DNA of 64,000 bases. Source: SCTD01 sp963781675 (lineage in GTDB: Bacteria; Actinomycetota; Actinomycetes; Mycobacteriales; SCTD01). The notes beneath the pieces were generated by a model. The model saw only the letters and a list, made by a program, of their open reading frames with translations, made no database searches and was not told where the DNA came from. This document shows, piece by piece, positions 44,212 through 53,779 of this stretch (its first letter is position 1; every line of letters starts with the position of its first letter). Where the stretch lies: positions 682,001 to 746,000 of the forward strand of contig CAWAGF010000001.1 of the NCBI GenBank assembly GCA_963781675.1. Direction: 5' to 3'. A program made the translations under genes and the position numbers.

Positions 44212-44781
44212 ATGCATGTCGCGCATGACGTCGCCCGGTCGCTGTCGCAGGCCGTCGACCTCGTGAACAGCCGGCTGGCCGACGAGGAGCTGCTGGGCGA
44301 CCTGCCGGCGCTGCGCGCCTTCCTCGACGAGCACGACGTCAGCGGGTCGCGCAGCCTGTCCCGCGACGACCTCGAGGAGGTGCACGCGCTGCGGCCCCGG
44401 CTGCGCGCCGTGTGGGCCGCCCGCGACATGCGCACCGCCGCGGCGGTGGTCAACGGGATGGTCGCCGAGGCCGGCGCGCTGCCGCAGCTGACCGACCACG
44501 ACGGCTACGCCTGGCACCTGCACTGGACCTCCCCGTCGGCCCGGGTCGCCTCCCGGCTGGCCGCGGACGCCGGCATGGCGCTCGCGGAGGTGCTGCGCGA
44601 CGACGGGCGCGAGCGGCTGCGCACGTGCGACGCCCCCGGCTGCGAGGCGGTCTTCGTCGACCTGTCCCGCAACCGGTCACGCCGCTACTGCGACACCGGC
44701 AACTGCGGCAACCGGATGCACGTGGCGGCCTACCGGGCGCGGCTGCGGTCCGTGGACCAGGCCGGTCCGGGCTCCCGCTAG
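44212..44781 (+). CDS. CGNR zinc-finger (ABATE) transcription regulator
   Basis: 189 residues. The N-terminal ABATE domain (LSQAVDLVNSRLADEELLGDLPALRAFL) is thought to bind a ligand. The C-terminal CGNR finger is RTCDAPGCEAVFVDLSRNRSRRYCDTGNCGNRMHVAAYRARL, with Cys ligands and the CGNR tetrapeptide. ATG preceded by CAGGAG. Divergent from EamA across 68 bp, so it most likely regulates that transporter. Confidence 0.9.
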   Translation: MHVAHDVARSLSQAVDLVNSRLADEELLGDLPALRAFLDEHDVSGSRSLSRDDLEEVHALRPRLRAVWAARDMRTAAAVVNGMVAEAGALPQLTDHDGYAWHLHWTSPSARVASRLAADAGMALAEVLRDDGRERLRTCDAPGCEAVFVDLSRNRSRRYCDTGNCGNRMHVAAYRARLRSVDQAGPGSR

Positions 44782-44850
44782 ACTCGTCCACTGCGCACTC
44801 GCGCCCGTTGCCTGAAACCCGCCTGCACCACCTGTTCGAGGAGTCCCGCT

Positions 44851-45573
44851 GTGTCCGAGGTCCGCATCGCTGCCGAGCCCCGCACCGAGTTCGGCAAGGG
44901 CCCGTCGCGGCGCATCCGTCGGGCCAACAAGGTGCCGGCCGTGCTCTACGGGCACGGCGAGCAGCCGCGCCACTTCACGCTGCCGGGCCACGAGCTGATG
45001 CTCGCCCTCAAGCACGACGCCAACGCGCTGCTGACGCTGCAGACCGAGGACGGCGACCAGCTCGCCCTCCCCAAGGTCATCGTGCGCGACCCGATCAAGG
45101 GCCACCTCGAGCACGTCGACCTCGTCGCCGTCCGCAAGGGCGAGAAGGTCACCGTCGAGGTCCCGGTCCAGCTCGTCGGTGACGCCGCCCCGGACACCCT
45201 GGTCGACCAGCAGACGATGACCCTGACGGTCGTCGCCGACGCCACTGCGCTGCCGGAGCACCTCGACCTCGACATCAGCAAGAAGCGCGCCGGCTCCAGC
45301 CTGGCTGCCAAGGACGTGAAGCTGCCCGCCGGCACCGAGCTCGCGCAGGACCCCGAGCACGTCATCGTCGCCTTCCTCGGCGTCATCTCCGAGGAGCAGC
45401 TCGAGGCCGAGCTCTCCGAGGCCGAGGCCGACCTGGGCTCCGGCCAGGCCGGCGCCGAGGCCCTCGAGGCCGAGGCCGCCGAGGCCGATGCCGGATCCGA
45501 GAGCGACAAGGCCGGCGAGGGCGACGAGGTCGGCGAGACCGAGGCGCCCAAGTCCGAGACCCCCGCCGAGTAG
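44851..45573 (+). CDS. rplY: large ribosomal subunit protein bL25 (Ctc form)
   Basis: 240 residues with the N-terminal L25 5S-rRNA-binding domain (AAEPRTEFGKGPSRRIRRANKVPAVLYGHGEQPRHF), the Ctc C-terminal beta domain (KVTVEVPVQLVGDAAPD to EHVIVAFLGV) and an acidic Glu/Ala tail of about 55 residues, typical for actinobacteria. GTG start after CGAGGAG. It is followed 3 bp later by pth, the usual pair. Confidence 0.96.
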   Translation: MSEVRIAAEPRTEFGKGPSRRIRRANKVPAVLYGHGEQPRHFTLPGHELMLALKHDANALLTLQTEDGDQLALPKVIVRDPIKGHLEHVDLVAVRKGEKVTVEVPVQLVGDAAPDTLVDQQTMTLTVVADATALPEHLDLDISKKRAGSSLAAKDVKLPAGTELAQDPEHVIVAFLGVISEEQLEAELSEAEADLGSGQAGAEALEAEAAEADAGSESDKAGEGDEVGETEAPKSETPAE

Positions 45574-45576
45574 GAC

Positions 45577-46158
45577 GTGTCCGAGCCGCTCTGGCTCGTC
45601 GTCGGCCTCGGCAACCCGGGGCCGTCCTACGCCGGGAACCGGCACAACGTCGGCTTCATGGTGCTCGACCTGCTCGCCGACCGGGTCGGCGGCAGGTTCA
45701 AGGCGCACAAGGGCCGGGCGGACCTCGTCGAGGGGCGCCTGGCCGGTCAGCGCGCCGTGCTGGCCAAGCCGAAGTGCTACATGAACGAGTCCGGCGGGCC
45801 GGTCGCCAGCCTGCGCGACTTCTTCAAGGTGCCTGCCGAGCGCATCGTCGTCGTGCACGACGAGCTCGACATCCCCTACGCCGCAGTGCGTCTCAAGCTG
45901 GGCGGCGGTGACAACGGGCACAACGGCCTGCGCTCGATCACGAAGTCGCTCGGCAGCAAGGACTACCTGCGCGTACGCGTCGGCGTCGGCCGCCCGCCCG
46001 GCCGGCAGGACCCGGCGGACTTCGTGCTCAAGGACTTCAGCGGGACCGAGAGGAAGGACCTCGGCTTCCACGTGGACCGCTCGGCCGACGCCGTCGAGGC
46101 CCTCCTGACCGGCCCCCTCGAAGCCGCCCAGAACACCTTCCACGTCGACCCCCCCTGA
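45577..46158 (+). CDS. pth: peptidyl-tRNA hydrolase
   Basis: Releases tRNA from stalled peptidyl-tRNA. In 193 residues, VVGLGNPGPSYAGNRHNVGFMVLD holds the catalytic His and Asn. KPKCYMNESGGPV, VVHDELDIPYAAVRLKLGGGDNGHNGLRSI (Asp, His, Asn) and RVRVGVGRPPGRQDPADFVL follow, all invariant segments. GTG start. Confidence 0.96.
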   Translation: MSEPLWLVVGLGNPGPSYAGNRHNVGFMVLDLLADRVGGRFKAHKGRADLVEGRLAGQRAVLAKPKCYMNESGGPVASLRDFFKVPAERIVVVHDELDIPYAAVRLKLGGGDNGHNGLRSITKSLGSKDYLRVRVGVGRPPGRQDPADFVLKDFSGTERKDLGFHVDRSADAVEALLTGPLEAAQNTFHVDPP

Positions 46159-46161
46159 GCC

Positions 46162-46259
46162 CCGCCCCGATCTCGGTGATCCACAGAAGCTTCGACGGCC
46201 TCGGCGCCCCCTGAGCGCGCCTAGCGCGTCGATCCTTCTGTGGATCACGGGGGCGGGGG
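46162..46259. repeat. long imperfect palindrome between pth and mfd
   Basis: Perfect 14-bp arms GTGATCCACAGAAG (46176-46189) and CTTCTGTGGATCAC (46235-46248). They extend inward after a 2-nt mismatch by TCGAC/GTCGA, and outward as C-rich (46161-46169) and G-rich (46249-46259) tracts. The total folded span is nearly 100 nt with a central loop of about 30 nt. It may terminate pth or be a dispersed repetitive palindrome; I saw no second copy here. The rest of the gap to the mfd GTG (46381) holds only a short leader with no clear element. Confidence 0.7.
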
Positions 46260-46380
46260 GCGCCGGGCGCACGGGCGGCCGGGGCGGGCGGACAGGGCGG
46301 CAGCCGACGTAGCCTGGAGGTGCACCCCACCCCCCGGTCGTCGACCGAGCGGGGCACTTCTGCGTTGCTCCTGGAGACCC

Positions 46381-49300
46381 GTGTCGCTGTCCGGCCTGCT
46401 CGACGTCGTCTCCGGCGACCCTGCGTTCTCCCGCGCCCTGGCCGCACCCACCATCAGCACGCTGGACCTGTCCGGCCCGGCCGGACTGCGGCCCTTCCTC
46501 ATCGCGGGCCTGGTCCGCCAGGGCCGCACGGTGCTGGCCGTCACCGCCACCGGCCGCGAGGCCGAGGACCTGGTCGCGGCGCTCGGCGCGCTGGTCGACG
46601 GCGACCGCGTCGCGCTCTACCCGAGCTGGGAGACCCTCCCGCACGAGCGGCTCTCACCGCGCGCGGACACCGTCGGGCGGCGCCTCGCCGTGCTGCGGCG
46701 GCTCAAGCACCCGAGCAAGGACGACCCGGCGACCGGGCCGGTCGACGTGGTGGTCGCGCCGGTGCGCAGCATCCTGCAGCCGCAGGTCCCAGGCCTCGGC
46801 GACCTCGAGCCGGTCGCGCTGGTCAAGGGGCAGGACGTCGACGGCGGCCTCGACGCGGTGGTGCGCCGGCTGGTCGACATCTCCTACGCCCGGGTGGAGC
46901 TGGTCGAGAAGCGCGGCGAGTTCGCCGTGCGGGGCGGCATCCTCGACGTCTTCCCGCCGACCGAGGAGCACCCGGTCCGCGTCGAGTGGTGGGGCGACAC
47001 CGTCGAGGAGGTCCGCTCCTTCAAGGTCGCCGACCAGCGCAGTCTCGGCGAGGTGGAGCACGGCCTGTGGGCGCCGCCGTGCCGCGAGCTGCTGCTCACG
47101 CCGGAGGTGCGCGCAAAGGCCAAGCGGCTGGCGAACCTGCACCCCGAGCTGACCGACATCTGCGACCGGATCGCCGACGGTCACCCGGTCGAGGGCATGG
47201 AGGCGCTCGCGCCGGTCCTCGTCGACGAGCTGCGGCTGCTCATCGACGAGCTGCCCCGCGACACGAGCATCCTGGTGTCCGACCCGGAGAAGGTGCGCAC
47301 CCGCGCGCACGACCTGGTGCGCACCAGCCAGGAGTTCCTCGAGGCGTCCTGGGCCACCGCGGCCGTCGGCGGCCGGGCGCCGATCGATCTCGGCGCCGCG
47401 GCCTACCGGACGCTCGTCGAGGTGCGCGAGCACGCCGCCGAGCTCGGCATCCCGTGGTGGTCGCTGTCGCCGTTCACCGCCGACGAGGACCTGGACGACG
47501 AGACGGTCGTGCTGGCCGCGAAGCCCGCCCCGGCGTACCACGGCGACGTGATGGCGGCGCTGTCCGAGCTGCAGAACTGGGCCAAGGACGGCTGGAAGGT
47601 CGTCGTCACGACCGAGGGCCACGGTCCGGGTCAGCGCCTGCACGAGCTGCTCAAGGAGGCCGAGGTCCCGGCGGTCCGCTCGGACGACCCGGTGCTCGAG
47701 GACGGCCGGGTGCACCTGACCACGGCCTGCTTCGACAGCGGCTTCCGCAGCGACCTGCTCAAGACGGTGCTGGTCACCGAGACCGACCTCACCGGCACCC
47801 GCGGCGCCGGCACCAAGGACGTCAGCAAGCGGATGCCGAGCCGCCGCAAGAACGCCGTCGACCCGGTGCAGCTCAAGGCCGGCGACACGGTCGTGCACGA
47901 GCAGCACGGCGTGGCCCGCTACGTCGAGATGGTGCAGCGCACCGTGCAGGGGGCGACGCGGGAGTACCTCATCCTGGAGTTCGCCCCGAGCAAGAAGGGC
48001 CAGCCCGGCGACCGGGTGTTCGTGCCGACCGACCAGCTCGAGCTCGTCACGAAGTACGTCGGCGGCGAGGCGCCGAGCCTGGACAAGCTCGGCGGCGGCG
48101 ACTGGGCCAAGCGCAAGGGCCGCGCCAAGAAGGCGGTCAAGGAGATCGCGGCCGGCCTCATCCAGCTCTACAGCGCGCGCATGGCTGCGCCCGGGCACGC
48201 CTTCGGGCCGGACACCCCGTGGCAGCGCGAGCTCGAGGACGCCTTCCCGTACGTCGAGACGCCCGACCAGCTCGAGGCGATCGACGAGGTCAAGCAGGAC
48301 ATGGAGAAGGCGGTCCCGATGGACCGCGTCATCATGGGCGACGTCGGCTACGGCAAGACCGAGATCGCCGTACGGGCCGCCTTCAAGGCCGTGCAGGACG
48401 GCAAGCAGGTGGCGGTCCTCGTGCCGACGACCCTGCTGGTGCAGCAGCACTACAACACCTTCCGCGACCGCTTCCAGGCGTTCCCGGTGAAGGTGCGCGC
48501 GGTCAGCCGCTTCAACTCCGAGAAGGAGCAGAAGGAGGTGATGGACGGCGTCACCAGGGGCGAGGTGGACGTCGTCATCGGGACGCACCGGCTGCTCAGC
48601 AAGAGCACGCAGTTCAAGGACCTCGGGCTCGTCATCGTCGACGAGGAGCAGCGGTTCGGCGTGGAGCACAAGGAGTTCCTCAAGCAGATGAGGACCGCCG
48701 TGGACGTGCTGACGATGTCCGCGACGCCGATCCCGCGCACCCTCGAGATGAGCCTGACCGGCATCCGCGAGATGTCGACGATCCTCACCCCGCCGGAGGA
48801 GCGGCACCCCGTGCTGACCTTCGTCGGCCCGTACGACGAGAAGCAGATCAGCGCCGCGATCCGGCGCGAGCTGCTGCGCGAGGGGCAGGTCTTCTTCCTG
48901 CACAACCGCGTCGAGTCGATCGACCGCGTCGCCAAGCGCCTGCGCGAGCTGGTCCCGGAGGCGCGCGTCGCCACCGGCCACGGGCAGATGTCCGAGGAGG
49001 CGCTCGAGCAGGTCATGGTCGGCTTCTGGGAGAAGGACTACGACGTCCTGGTCTGCACGACGATCGTCGAGTCCGGCCTGGACATCCCGAACGCCAACAC
49101 CCTGATCGTCGACCGGGCCGACAGCTTCGGCCTCTCGCAGCTGCACCAGATCCGCGGGCGCGTCGGCCGTGGTCGCGAGCGCGCCTACGCGTACTTCACC
49201 TACCAGCCGGAGAAGCCGCTCACCGAGCTCGCGCACGACCGGCTGGCGACCATCGCGCAGAACACCGAGGTCGGCGCCGGCATGGCGGTGGCGATGAAGG

Positions 49301-49941
49301 ACCTCGAGATCCGCGGCGCCGGCAACCTGCTCGGCGGCGAGCAGTCCGGCCACATCGCGAGCGTCGGCTTCGACCTCTACATGCGCCTGGTCGGCGAGGC
49401 CGTCAGCGACTTCAAGCGCGGTGGCGGCGAGGAGCAGGAGGAGGTGCGGGACACCAAGGTCGACCTGCCCGTCGACGCGCACCTGCCGCACGACTACATC
49501 CCGAGCGAGCGGCTGCGCCTGGAGGCCTACCGGCGGCTGGCCGGCGCCTACGACGACAGCGCGATCGAGGCGGTGCGCCAGGAGCTGGCCGACCGCTACG
49601 GCCCGCTGCCCGACCCGGTGGAGCGGCTGCTGCTCGTCGCCCGCTTCCGCGCGTACGCCAGGCAGTTCGGCCTCACGGAGGTCAGCGTGCAGGGCAGCCA
49701 GGTCCGCTTCGCGCCGCTGGACCTGCGCGAGAGCCAGACCATGCGGCTGCAGCGCCTCTACCCGCGCTCGGTCGTCAAGCCGCAGACCTCGACGGTGCTG
49801 GTCCCGCGGCCGACGACGGCGCGCATCGGCGGCCAGCCGCTGCGCGACGAGGCGCTGCTCGACTGGGCCCGCGCGCTGCTGGAGGCGGTGGTCGGGGACA
49901 GCGTGCCCGCCGCCGCGGCCGCCGCGTCTGGCAACCTGTAG
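46381..49941 (+). CDS. mfd: transcription-repair coupling factor Mfd
   Basis: A 1186-residue ATPase that removes RNA polymerase stalled at lesions and recruits UvrA. It has UvrB-like domains (about 1-350, with LYPSWETLPHERLSP and EFAVRGGILDVFPPTEEHPVRVEWWGD). The RNAP-interaction domain starts at KAGDTVVHEQHGVARYVEM. The RecG-like motor has Walker A GDVGYGKTEIAVRAAFKA, DEEQRFGV, MSATPIPRTLEMS and QLHQIRGRVGRGRERAYAY. A C-terminal D7 domain completes it. GTG start; no break seen over 3.5 kb. Confidence 0.97.
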   Translation: MSLSGLLDVVSGDPAFSRALAAPTISTLDLSGPAGLRPFLIAGLVRQGRTVLAVTATGREAEDLVAALGALVDGDRVALYPSWETLPHERLSPRADTVGRRLAVLRRLKHPSKDDPATGPVDVVVAPVRSILQPQVPGLGDLEPVALVKGQDVDGGLDAVVRRLVDISYARVELVEKRGEFAVRGGILDVFPPTEEHPVRVEWWGDTVEEVRSFKVADQRSLGEVEHGLWAPPCRELLLTPEVRAKAKRLANLHPELTDICDRIADGHPVEGMEALAPVLVDELRLLIDELPRDTSILVSDPEKVRTRAHDLVRTSQEFLEASWATAAVGGRAPIDLGAAAYRTLVEVREHAAELGIPWWSLSPFTADEDLDDETVVLAAKPAPAYHGDVMAALSELQNWAKDGWKVVVTTEGHGPGQRLHELLKEAEVPAVRSDDPVLEDGRVHLTTACFDSGFRSDLLKTVLVTETDLTGTRGAGTKDVSKRMPSRRKNAVDPVQLKAGDTVVHEQHGVARYVEMVQRTVQGATREYLILEFAPSKKGQPGDRVFVPTDQLELVTKYVGGEAPSLDKLGGGDWAKRKGRAKKAVKEIAAGLIQLYSARMAAPGHAFGPDTPWQRELEDAFPYVETPDQLEAIDEVKQDMEKAVPMDRVIMGDVGYGKTEIAVRAAFKAVQDGKQVAVLVPTTLLVQQHYNTFRDRFQAFPVKVRAVSRFNSEKEQKEVMDGVTRGEVDVVIGTHRLLSKSTQFKDLGLVIVDEEQRFGVEHKEFLKQMRTAVDVLTMSATPIPRTLEMSLTGIREMSTILTPPEERHPVLTFVGPYDEKQISAAIRRELLREGQVFFLHNRVESIDRVAKRLRELVPEARVATGHGQMSEEALEQVMVGFWEKDYDVLVCTTIVESGLDIPNANTLIVDRADSFGLSQLHQIRGRVGRGRERAYAYFTYQPEKPLTELAHDRLATIAQNTEVGAGMAVAMKDLEIRGAGNLLGGEQSGHIASVGFDLYMRLVGEAVSDFKRGGGEEQEEVRDTKVDLPVDAHLPHDYIPSERLRLEAYRRLAGAYDDSAIEAVRQELADRYGPLPDPVERLLLVARFRAYARQFGLTEVSVQGSQVRFAPLDLRESQTMRLQRLYPRSVVKPQTSTVLVPRPTTARIGGQPLRDEALLDWARALLEAVVGDSVPAAAAAASGNL

Positions 49942-49978
49942 ACCGCCACTCCACCCTTCTCGGAAGGACCGCGTCCTC

Positions 49979-51082
49979 GTGACCCGCACCCCTCGTCGGC
50001 TGGCCCTCGCCACCGGTGCCGCCCTGCTGCTGCTCACCGGCTGCGGGGACGGCAGCCAGGTGCGCGCCGGCGCGGCCGCGATCATCGGCACCGAGCGGAT
50101 CACCACGTCGGACCTGCAGGCGCTGGTCGACCGAGGCCTGGCCGACCCGCAGGCCGCCCAGCAGCTCGGCGCGGACCGCGAGGCCTACCAGCGGCAGGCG
50201 CTGTCCCGCCTCATCAACACCGCGGTGCTGGAGCAGGCCGCGGAGGACGAGGGCGTCGAGGTCACCTCGGGTGACGTCGCCGCGCAGGTCGAGGTCTTCG
50301 CCCAGCAGGCCGGCGGCCGCGAGGCGCTCGAGCAGCAGGCCGCGCAGAGCGGCATCGCGCCGCAGGACCTCGAGCCCTTCGTCCGCAGCATCGTGCTGGA
50401 CCAGCAGCTGGGCGACGCCCTCACCGAGGACGTCGACGTGCCGGACGCCGACCTGCAGGCGATCTACCAGGAGAACATCGCGCAGTACGACAAGGTCCGC
50501 TCGCGGCACATCCTCGTGCCGCAGGAGGCCACCGCGCGGACCATCCTGGCGAACGTCACCAAGGACCGGAGCCGCTTCGCCGCCCTGGCCGCGCAGTTCT
50601 CCACCGACACGTCCAACAAGGACAAGGGCGGGGACCTGGGGCTGGCCGGTCGCGGGCAGTTCGTGCCGGAGTTCGAGAACGCCGTGTTCGGCGCGAAGCC
50701 GGGCGACGTCGTGATCGTGAAGACGCAGTTCGGCTGGCACGTCGTCGAGGTGCTCGACCGCCAGACGACGACCCTCGCGCAGGCGACGCCCGAGCTGCGG
50801 CGCACCGCGCTGCAGGCCGAGCGCCAGTCGGCCGTCCAGGGGCTGCTGAAGGAGACGAGCGCCGAGCTCGGCATCAAGGTCAACCCGCGCTTCGGCCGCT
50901 ACAACGCCGAGACTGGCCAGGTCGAGCCGATCGAGAGCGCGAACGGCGTGCTCAGCCCGGGCCCGGGCTCCGGCGAGCCTCCGGCCGGCGGCGGCCTCCC
51001 CGGTGCCGGCGAGCCCCCTACAGGCGAGGCGCCCACCGGTGAGGCGCCTGTCGAGGAGCCGGCCCCCGCGCCGACCAGCTAG
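49979..51082 (+). CDS. SurA-type peptidyl-prolyl isomerase lipoprotein
   Basis: 367 residues with a lipoprotein signal (LALATGAALLLLTGCGDGS, lipobox Cys at about 22). A SurA N-terminal helical chaperone domain follows (ITTSDLQALVDRGLADPQAAQQL). The parvulin domain is RSRHILVPQEATARTIL, FAALAAQFSTDTSNKDKGGDLGLAGRGQFVPEFENAVFGAKPGDVV. The tail is Pro/Gly/Glu rich. It acts on secreted proteins outside the membrane. The mfd-surA-mazG-eno order is common in actinobacteria. The stop overlaps the mazG start (TAGTG). Confidence 0.92.
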   Translation: MTRTPRRLALATGAALLLLTGCGDGSQVRAGAAAIIGTERITTSDLQALVDRGLADPQAAQQLGADREAYQRQALSRLINTAVLEQAAEDEGVEVTSGDVAAQVEVFAQQAGGREALEQQAAQSGIAPQDLEPFVRSIVLDQQLGDALTEDVDVPDADLQAIYQENIAQYDKVRSRHILVPQEATARTILANVTKDRSRFAALAAQFSTDTSNKDKGGDLGLAGRGQFVPEFENAVFGAKPGDVVIVKTQFGWHVVEVLDRQTTTLAQATPELRRTALQAERQSAVQGLLKETSAELGIKVNPRFGRYNAETGQVEPIESANGVLSPGPGSGEPPAGGGLPGAGEPPTGEAPTGEAPVEEPAPAPTS

Positions 51083-52047
51083 TGGCCCGTCGGGTCGTCC
51101 TGGTCGTCGTCTCGCCGCGGGTCCCGCCGGGGCTGCTCTCCTGGCCGGCCTGGGAGGCCCTGCGCTCCGGCCCCGTCCTCACCGGCGCGGACTCCCCGCA
51201 GCTGCCCTTCCTGCAGGACGCCGGCATCGAGGTGCAGGTCGCGGAGCCGTCCGCGGACCTCCTGCTCGAGCACCCGTCGGACGTCGTCGTCTGGTTGACC
51301 ACGGGGGACGCCGACGCCGCCCTGGTGCGCGAGGTCGGCCTGCGCGCCGTCCGGTCCGGCGTGGTCGTCGAGCAGCTGCACGGCTCCTACGACCCGCCCG
51401 GCGCCCGGCTGCTCGACGTGGTGTCCGTCATGGACCGGCTGCGCTCGCCCGGCGGCTGCCCCTGGGACGCCGAGCAGACCCACGAGAGCCTCAAGCCCTA
51501 CCTGCTCGAGGAGGCGTACGAGGCCTACCAGGCGCTGGAGGACGGCGACCTGGACGACCTGCGCGAGGAGCTGGGCGACGTCCTGCTGCAGGTGGTCTTC
51601 CACGCCCGCATCGCCGAGGGCTGGTCCGTCGACGACGTGGCGGGTGACCTGGTCGACAAGCTCGTGCGGCGGCACCCGCACGTGTTCGCCGGCGCCAGCG
51701 CGGACGACCTCGAGGGCAGCTGGGAGGCGCTCAAGGCCGCCGAGAAGGGGCGCACCTCCGTCACCGAGGGCGTGCCGCTCGGCCAGCCCGCGCTGTCGCT
51801 GGCGCACAAGCTGCAGAAGCGCGCCGCCCGGCTCGGTGCTCCGGTACCGGCCGCCGACGGGCTCGGCGGCGAGCTGTGGGACGTCGTCGCCCGCTGCCGC
51901 GCCGCCGGGCTCGACCCGGAGGTCGAGCTGCGCGCCGTGGCCCGCGCCTTCCGCGACCGGCTCGCCGCAGCCGAGGCCGCCGTACGGGCGGAGGGGCGCG
52001 AGCCAGCAGCTGTCACGCCGCAGGAGTGGTCTCGCCGGCTGTCGTAG
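51082..52047 (+). CDS. mazG: MazG nucleoside triphosphate pyrophosphohydrolase
   Basis: Hydrolyses (d)NTPs to monophosphates, cleaning the nucleotide pool. In 321 residues, an N-terminal part of about 110 residues (RRVVLVVVSPRVPPGLLSWPAWEAL) looks like the actinobacterial lead domain. The MazG core is MDRLRSPGGCPWDAEQTHESLKPYLLEEAYEAYQAL with EELGDVLLQVVFHARIAEG, giving the EExxE and ExxD metal motifs. KLVRRHPHVFAG and WEALKAAEKG complete it. GTG start overlaps the surA stop. Confidence 0.94.
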   Translation: MARRVVLVVVSPRVPPGLLSWPAWEALRSGPVLTGADSPQLPFLQDAGIEVQVAEPSADLLLEHPSDVVVWLTTGDADAALVREVGLRAVRSGVVVEQLHGSYDPPGARLLDVVSVMDRLRSPGGCPWDAEQTHESLKPYLLEEAYEAYQALEDGDLDDLREELGDVLLQVVFHARIAEGWSVDDVAGDLVDKLVRRHPHVFAGASADDLEGSWEALKAAEKGRTSVTEGVPLGQPALSLAHKLQKRAARLGAPVPAADGLGGELWDVVARCRAAGLDPEVELRAVARAFRDRLAAAEAAVRAEGREPAAVTPQEWSRRLS

Positions 52048-52105
52048 GAGCCTCGATGAAGGTCAGATGTCGGCGAGAAGTGCTGTGGGCAAGGCACTTT
52101 CGGGA

Positions 52106-52134
52106 TTGACATGCCGTTCGAACTGGTGTTCGAT
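52106..52134 (+). promoter_or_regulatory. promoter with perfect LexA (SOS) box
   Basis: TTGACA (52106-52111), a 17-nt spacer and TTCGAT (52129-52134) form a promoter. The palindrome TCGAAC-TGGT-GTTCGA (52118-52133) covers the spacer and -10. It matches the Gram-positive/actinobacterial LexA operator exactly in both arms. The DUF222-HNH start ATG is at 52140. Confidence 0.8.
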
Positions 52135-52139
52135 GAGTC

Positions 52140-53729
52140 ATGTCCGCACCGGCCGACCCCAGCGACGTGCTGTCGCCGGAGGACGCCGCGCAGGTCGGGT
52201 CGCTCGACGTGGTGCGGGAGCGGCTGGTGGCTGATGCGCAGTCCTGGGCGGTCCAGCTCGGCGAGCTCGCGGCGCTGGCCGCCCGCGCTGAGCGGGCCGG
52301 CGCGCAGACCCGGCGGACGCTGGCCCTGGAGCTGGCAGGGTCCTGGCAGGTCGGGCAGCTCACCGCGGAGCGCTGGGTCGCCGAGGCCGAGAGGTTCCAC
52401 GACGCGCTGCCCTTGACGCTGTCGATGCTGCAGGCCGGGACGCTGCTGAGGCACCAGGCGTCGGTGCTGCTGCACCGCACCATGGCCTGCTCTCCCGAGG
52501 CGGCGGCAGCGGTGGAGGCGCAGGTCCTGCCCGCGGGGCCGGCCTGTGCCCGAGCGACCTCACCCGCCGCGTGGACCGGGCCAGGTTGCGGATCGAGGCG
52601 GAGCAGGCGGACGCCGCGGACCTCGAGCGGCAGCAGGTCGAGAGGGTGGCGGCGCGTCGCACCTTCGCCCGCGCGACCGACGACGGCATGGCCTTGGCCG
52701 GGGCGATCCTGACGCCGGAGCAGGGCATGGCCTGGGCTGCCGGGATGGACGCCCTCGAGCGACGGGAGCGACGGGCCGACCGCGCCGCGGGTGTGGAGCG
52801 GACGGCCGAGCAGCGCCGGGCCGACCTGTTCTCGGCCCTGCCGGCCCTGGTGCTGGCCGGCACCGCCGCCGACGACTGCTGGCGCGGGGCGGCCGGTGCC
52901 CCTGCCGGCGGACGGCCACGGACCACCGCCCCCGGTCAGGACGTGCCGCCGCTGTTCGAGGACGAGCCGGTGCCGCCGCCGTGGACGTTCCCTCCCGATC
53001 GGATCGCCGCGCAGATCGTGCTGAACGTCCACGTCCCGTGCTCGACGGTGCTCGACCTGAGCCAGGAGCCGGGCACCCTCGACCGCTACGGGCCGGTCAG
53101 CGCCCAGCACGTCCGGCTCCTGCGCCCGCACAGCGTCCGCCGGGTCATGGTCGACGCGTCGACCGGCCGGCCCCTTGCCGTCGACAGATCATGCCGCCCC
53201 CGCTGCCGGCACCGAGGAGGGCCGTCGGGAGCAGGTGCAGCAGATGCTGCGGCCCGACGTCATCGCCGACGCAGACGAGCCCCAGCACGACCCGTCCGCA
53301 CGCCTGGCCCGCCTGATCGACCTGCGCGACCTGCACTGCGGCGGCCCCGGCTGCTCCAGCTCGCGCTGCGACCGCGACCACCTCGACCCGTGGCCCGCCG
53401 GTGCGACCAGCGCGCGCAACCTCGGCCTGCTGTCGCCCCGCTGCCACAGCGCCAAGCACCACGGCTGGACGCTGACGCGGCACCCTGACGGCAGCCTCAC
53501 CTGGACGAGCCCGCTGCGCCGTCGCTACGAGCGACCCGGACCGTGGGGACCACCGCTGGAGGCTGACCTCCGATCCGAGCCACCACCCGTCCGGCCGCGC
53601 CCACAAGCACCCACGGCCGCGGGTGCGACGACGACCGGTCCCTCGTCGAACGAGTCGCGCCGCACCGCGAGGCCGATCGGGCGGAGCAGACGACGGCCGA
53701 GGCTGACGAGGACCTGCCGCCCTTCTGAT
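52140..53729 (+). CDS. DUF222/HNH endonuclease-like protein (13E12 type), three frameshifts
   Basis: About 530 residues after bridging frame changes near 52548, 53188 and 53630. The DUF222 helical region is RAGAQTRRTLALELAGSWQVGQLTAERWVAEAERFHDAL and LTLSMLQAGTLLRHQASVLL. The HNH part is RDLHCGGPGCSSSRCDRDHLDPWPAGATSARNLGLLSPRCHSAKHHGW, with paired Cys and the His/Asn/His set. The correct C-terminus reads AEADEDLPPF at TGA 53727-53729. These resemble mycobacterial 13E12-repeat proteins, several of which are LexA-controlled, consistent with the SOS box here. Nuclease activity is inferred. Confidence 0.85.
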
Positions 53730-53779
53730 CCGGCGCGCGCAGCCCTCGTTGGACAGGGGGAGCATCACCCCGCCACGGG

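Noticed and set aside
46654..50106. Very long open frame antisense to mfd (over 1100 codons)
   Set aside because: It lacks hydrophobic core pattern or motifs and mirrors the mfd codons. Such antisense frames are normal at this G+C content, as are similar ones opposite metG, photolyase, the LLDTR gene and the kinase.
52140..53729. DUF222-HNH gene as a mobile element
   Set aside because: No transposase, terminal repeats or target duplication nearby. This family is a resident, repeated gene type in actinobacteria.
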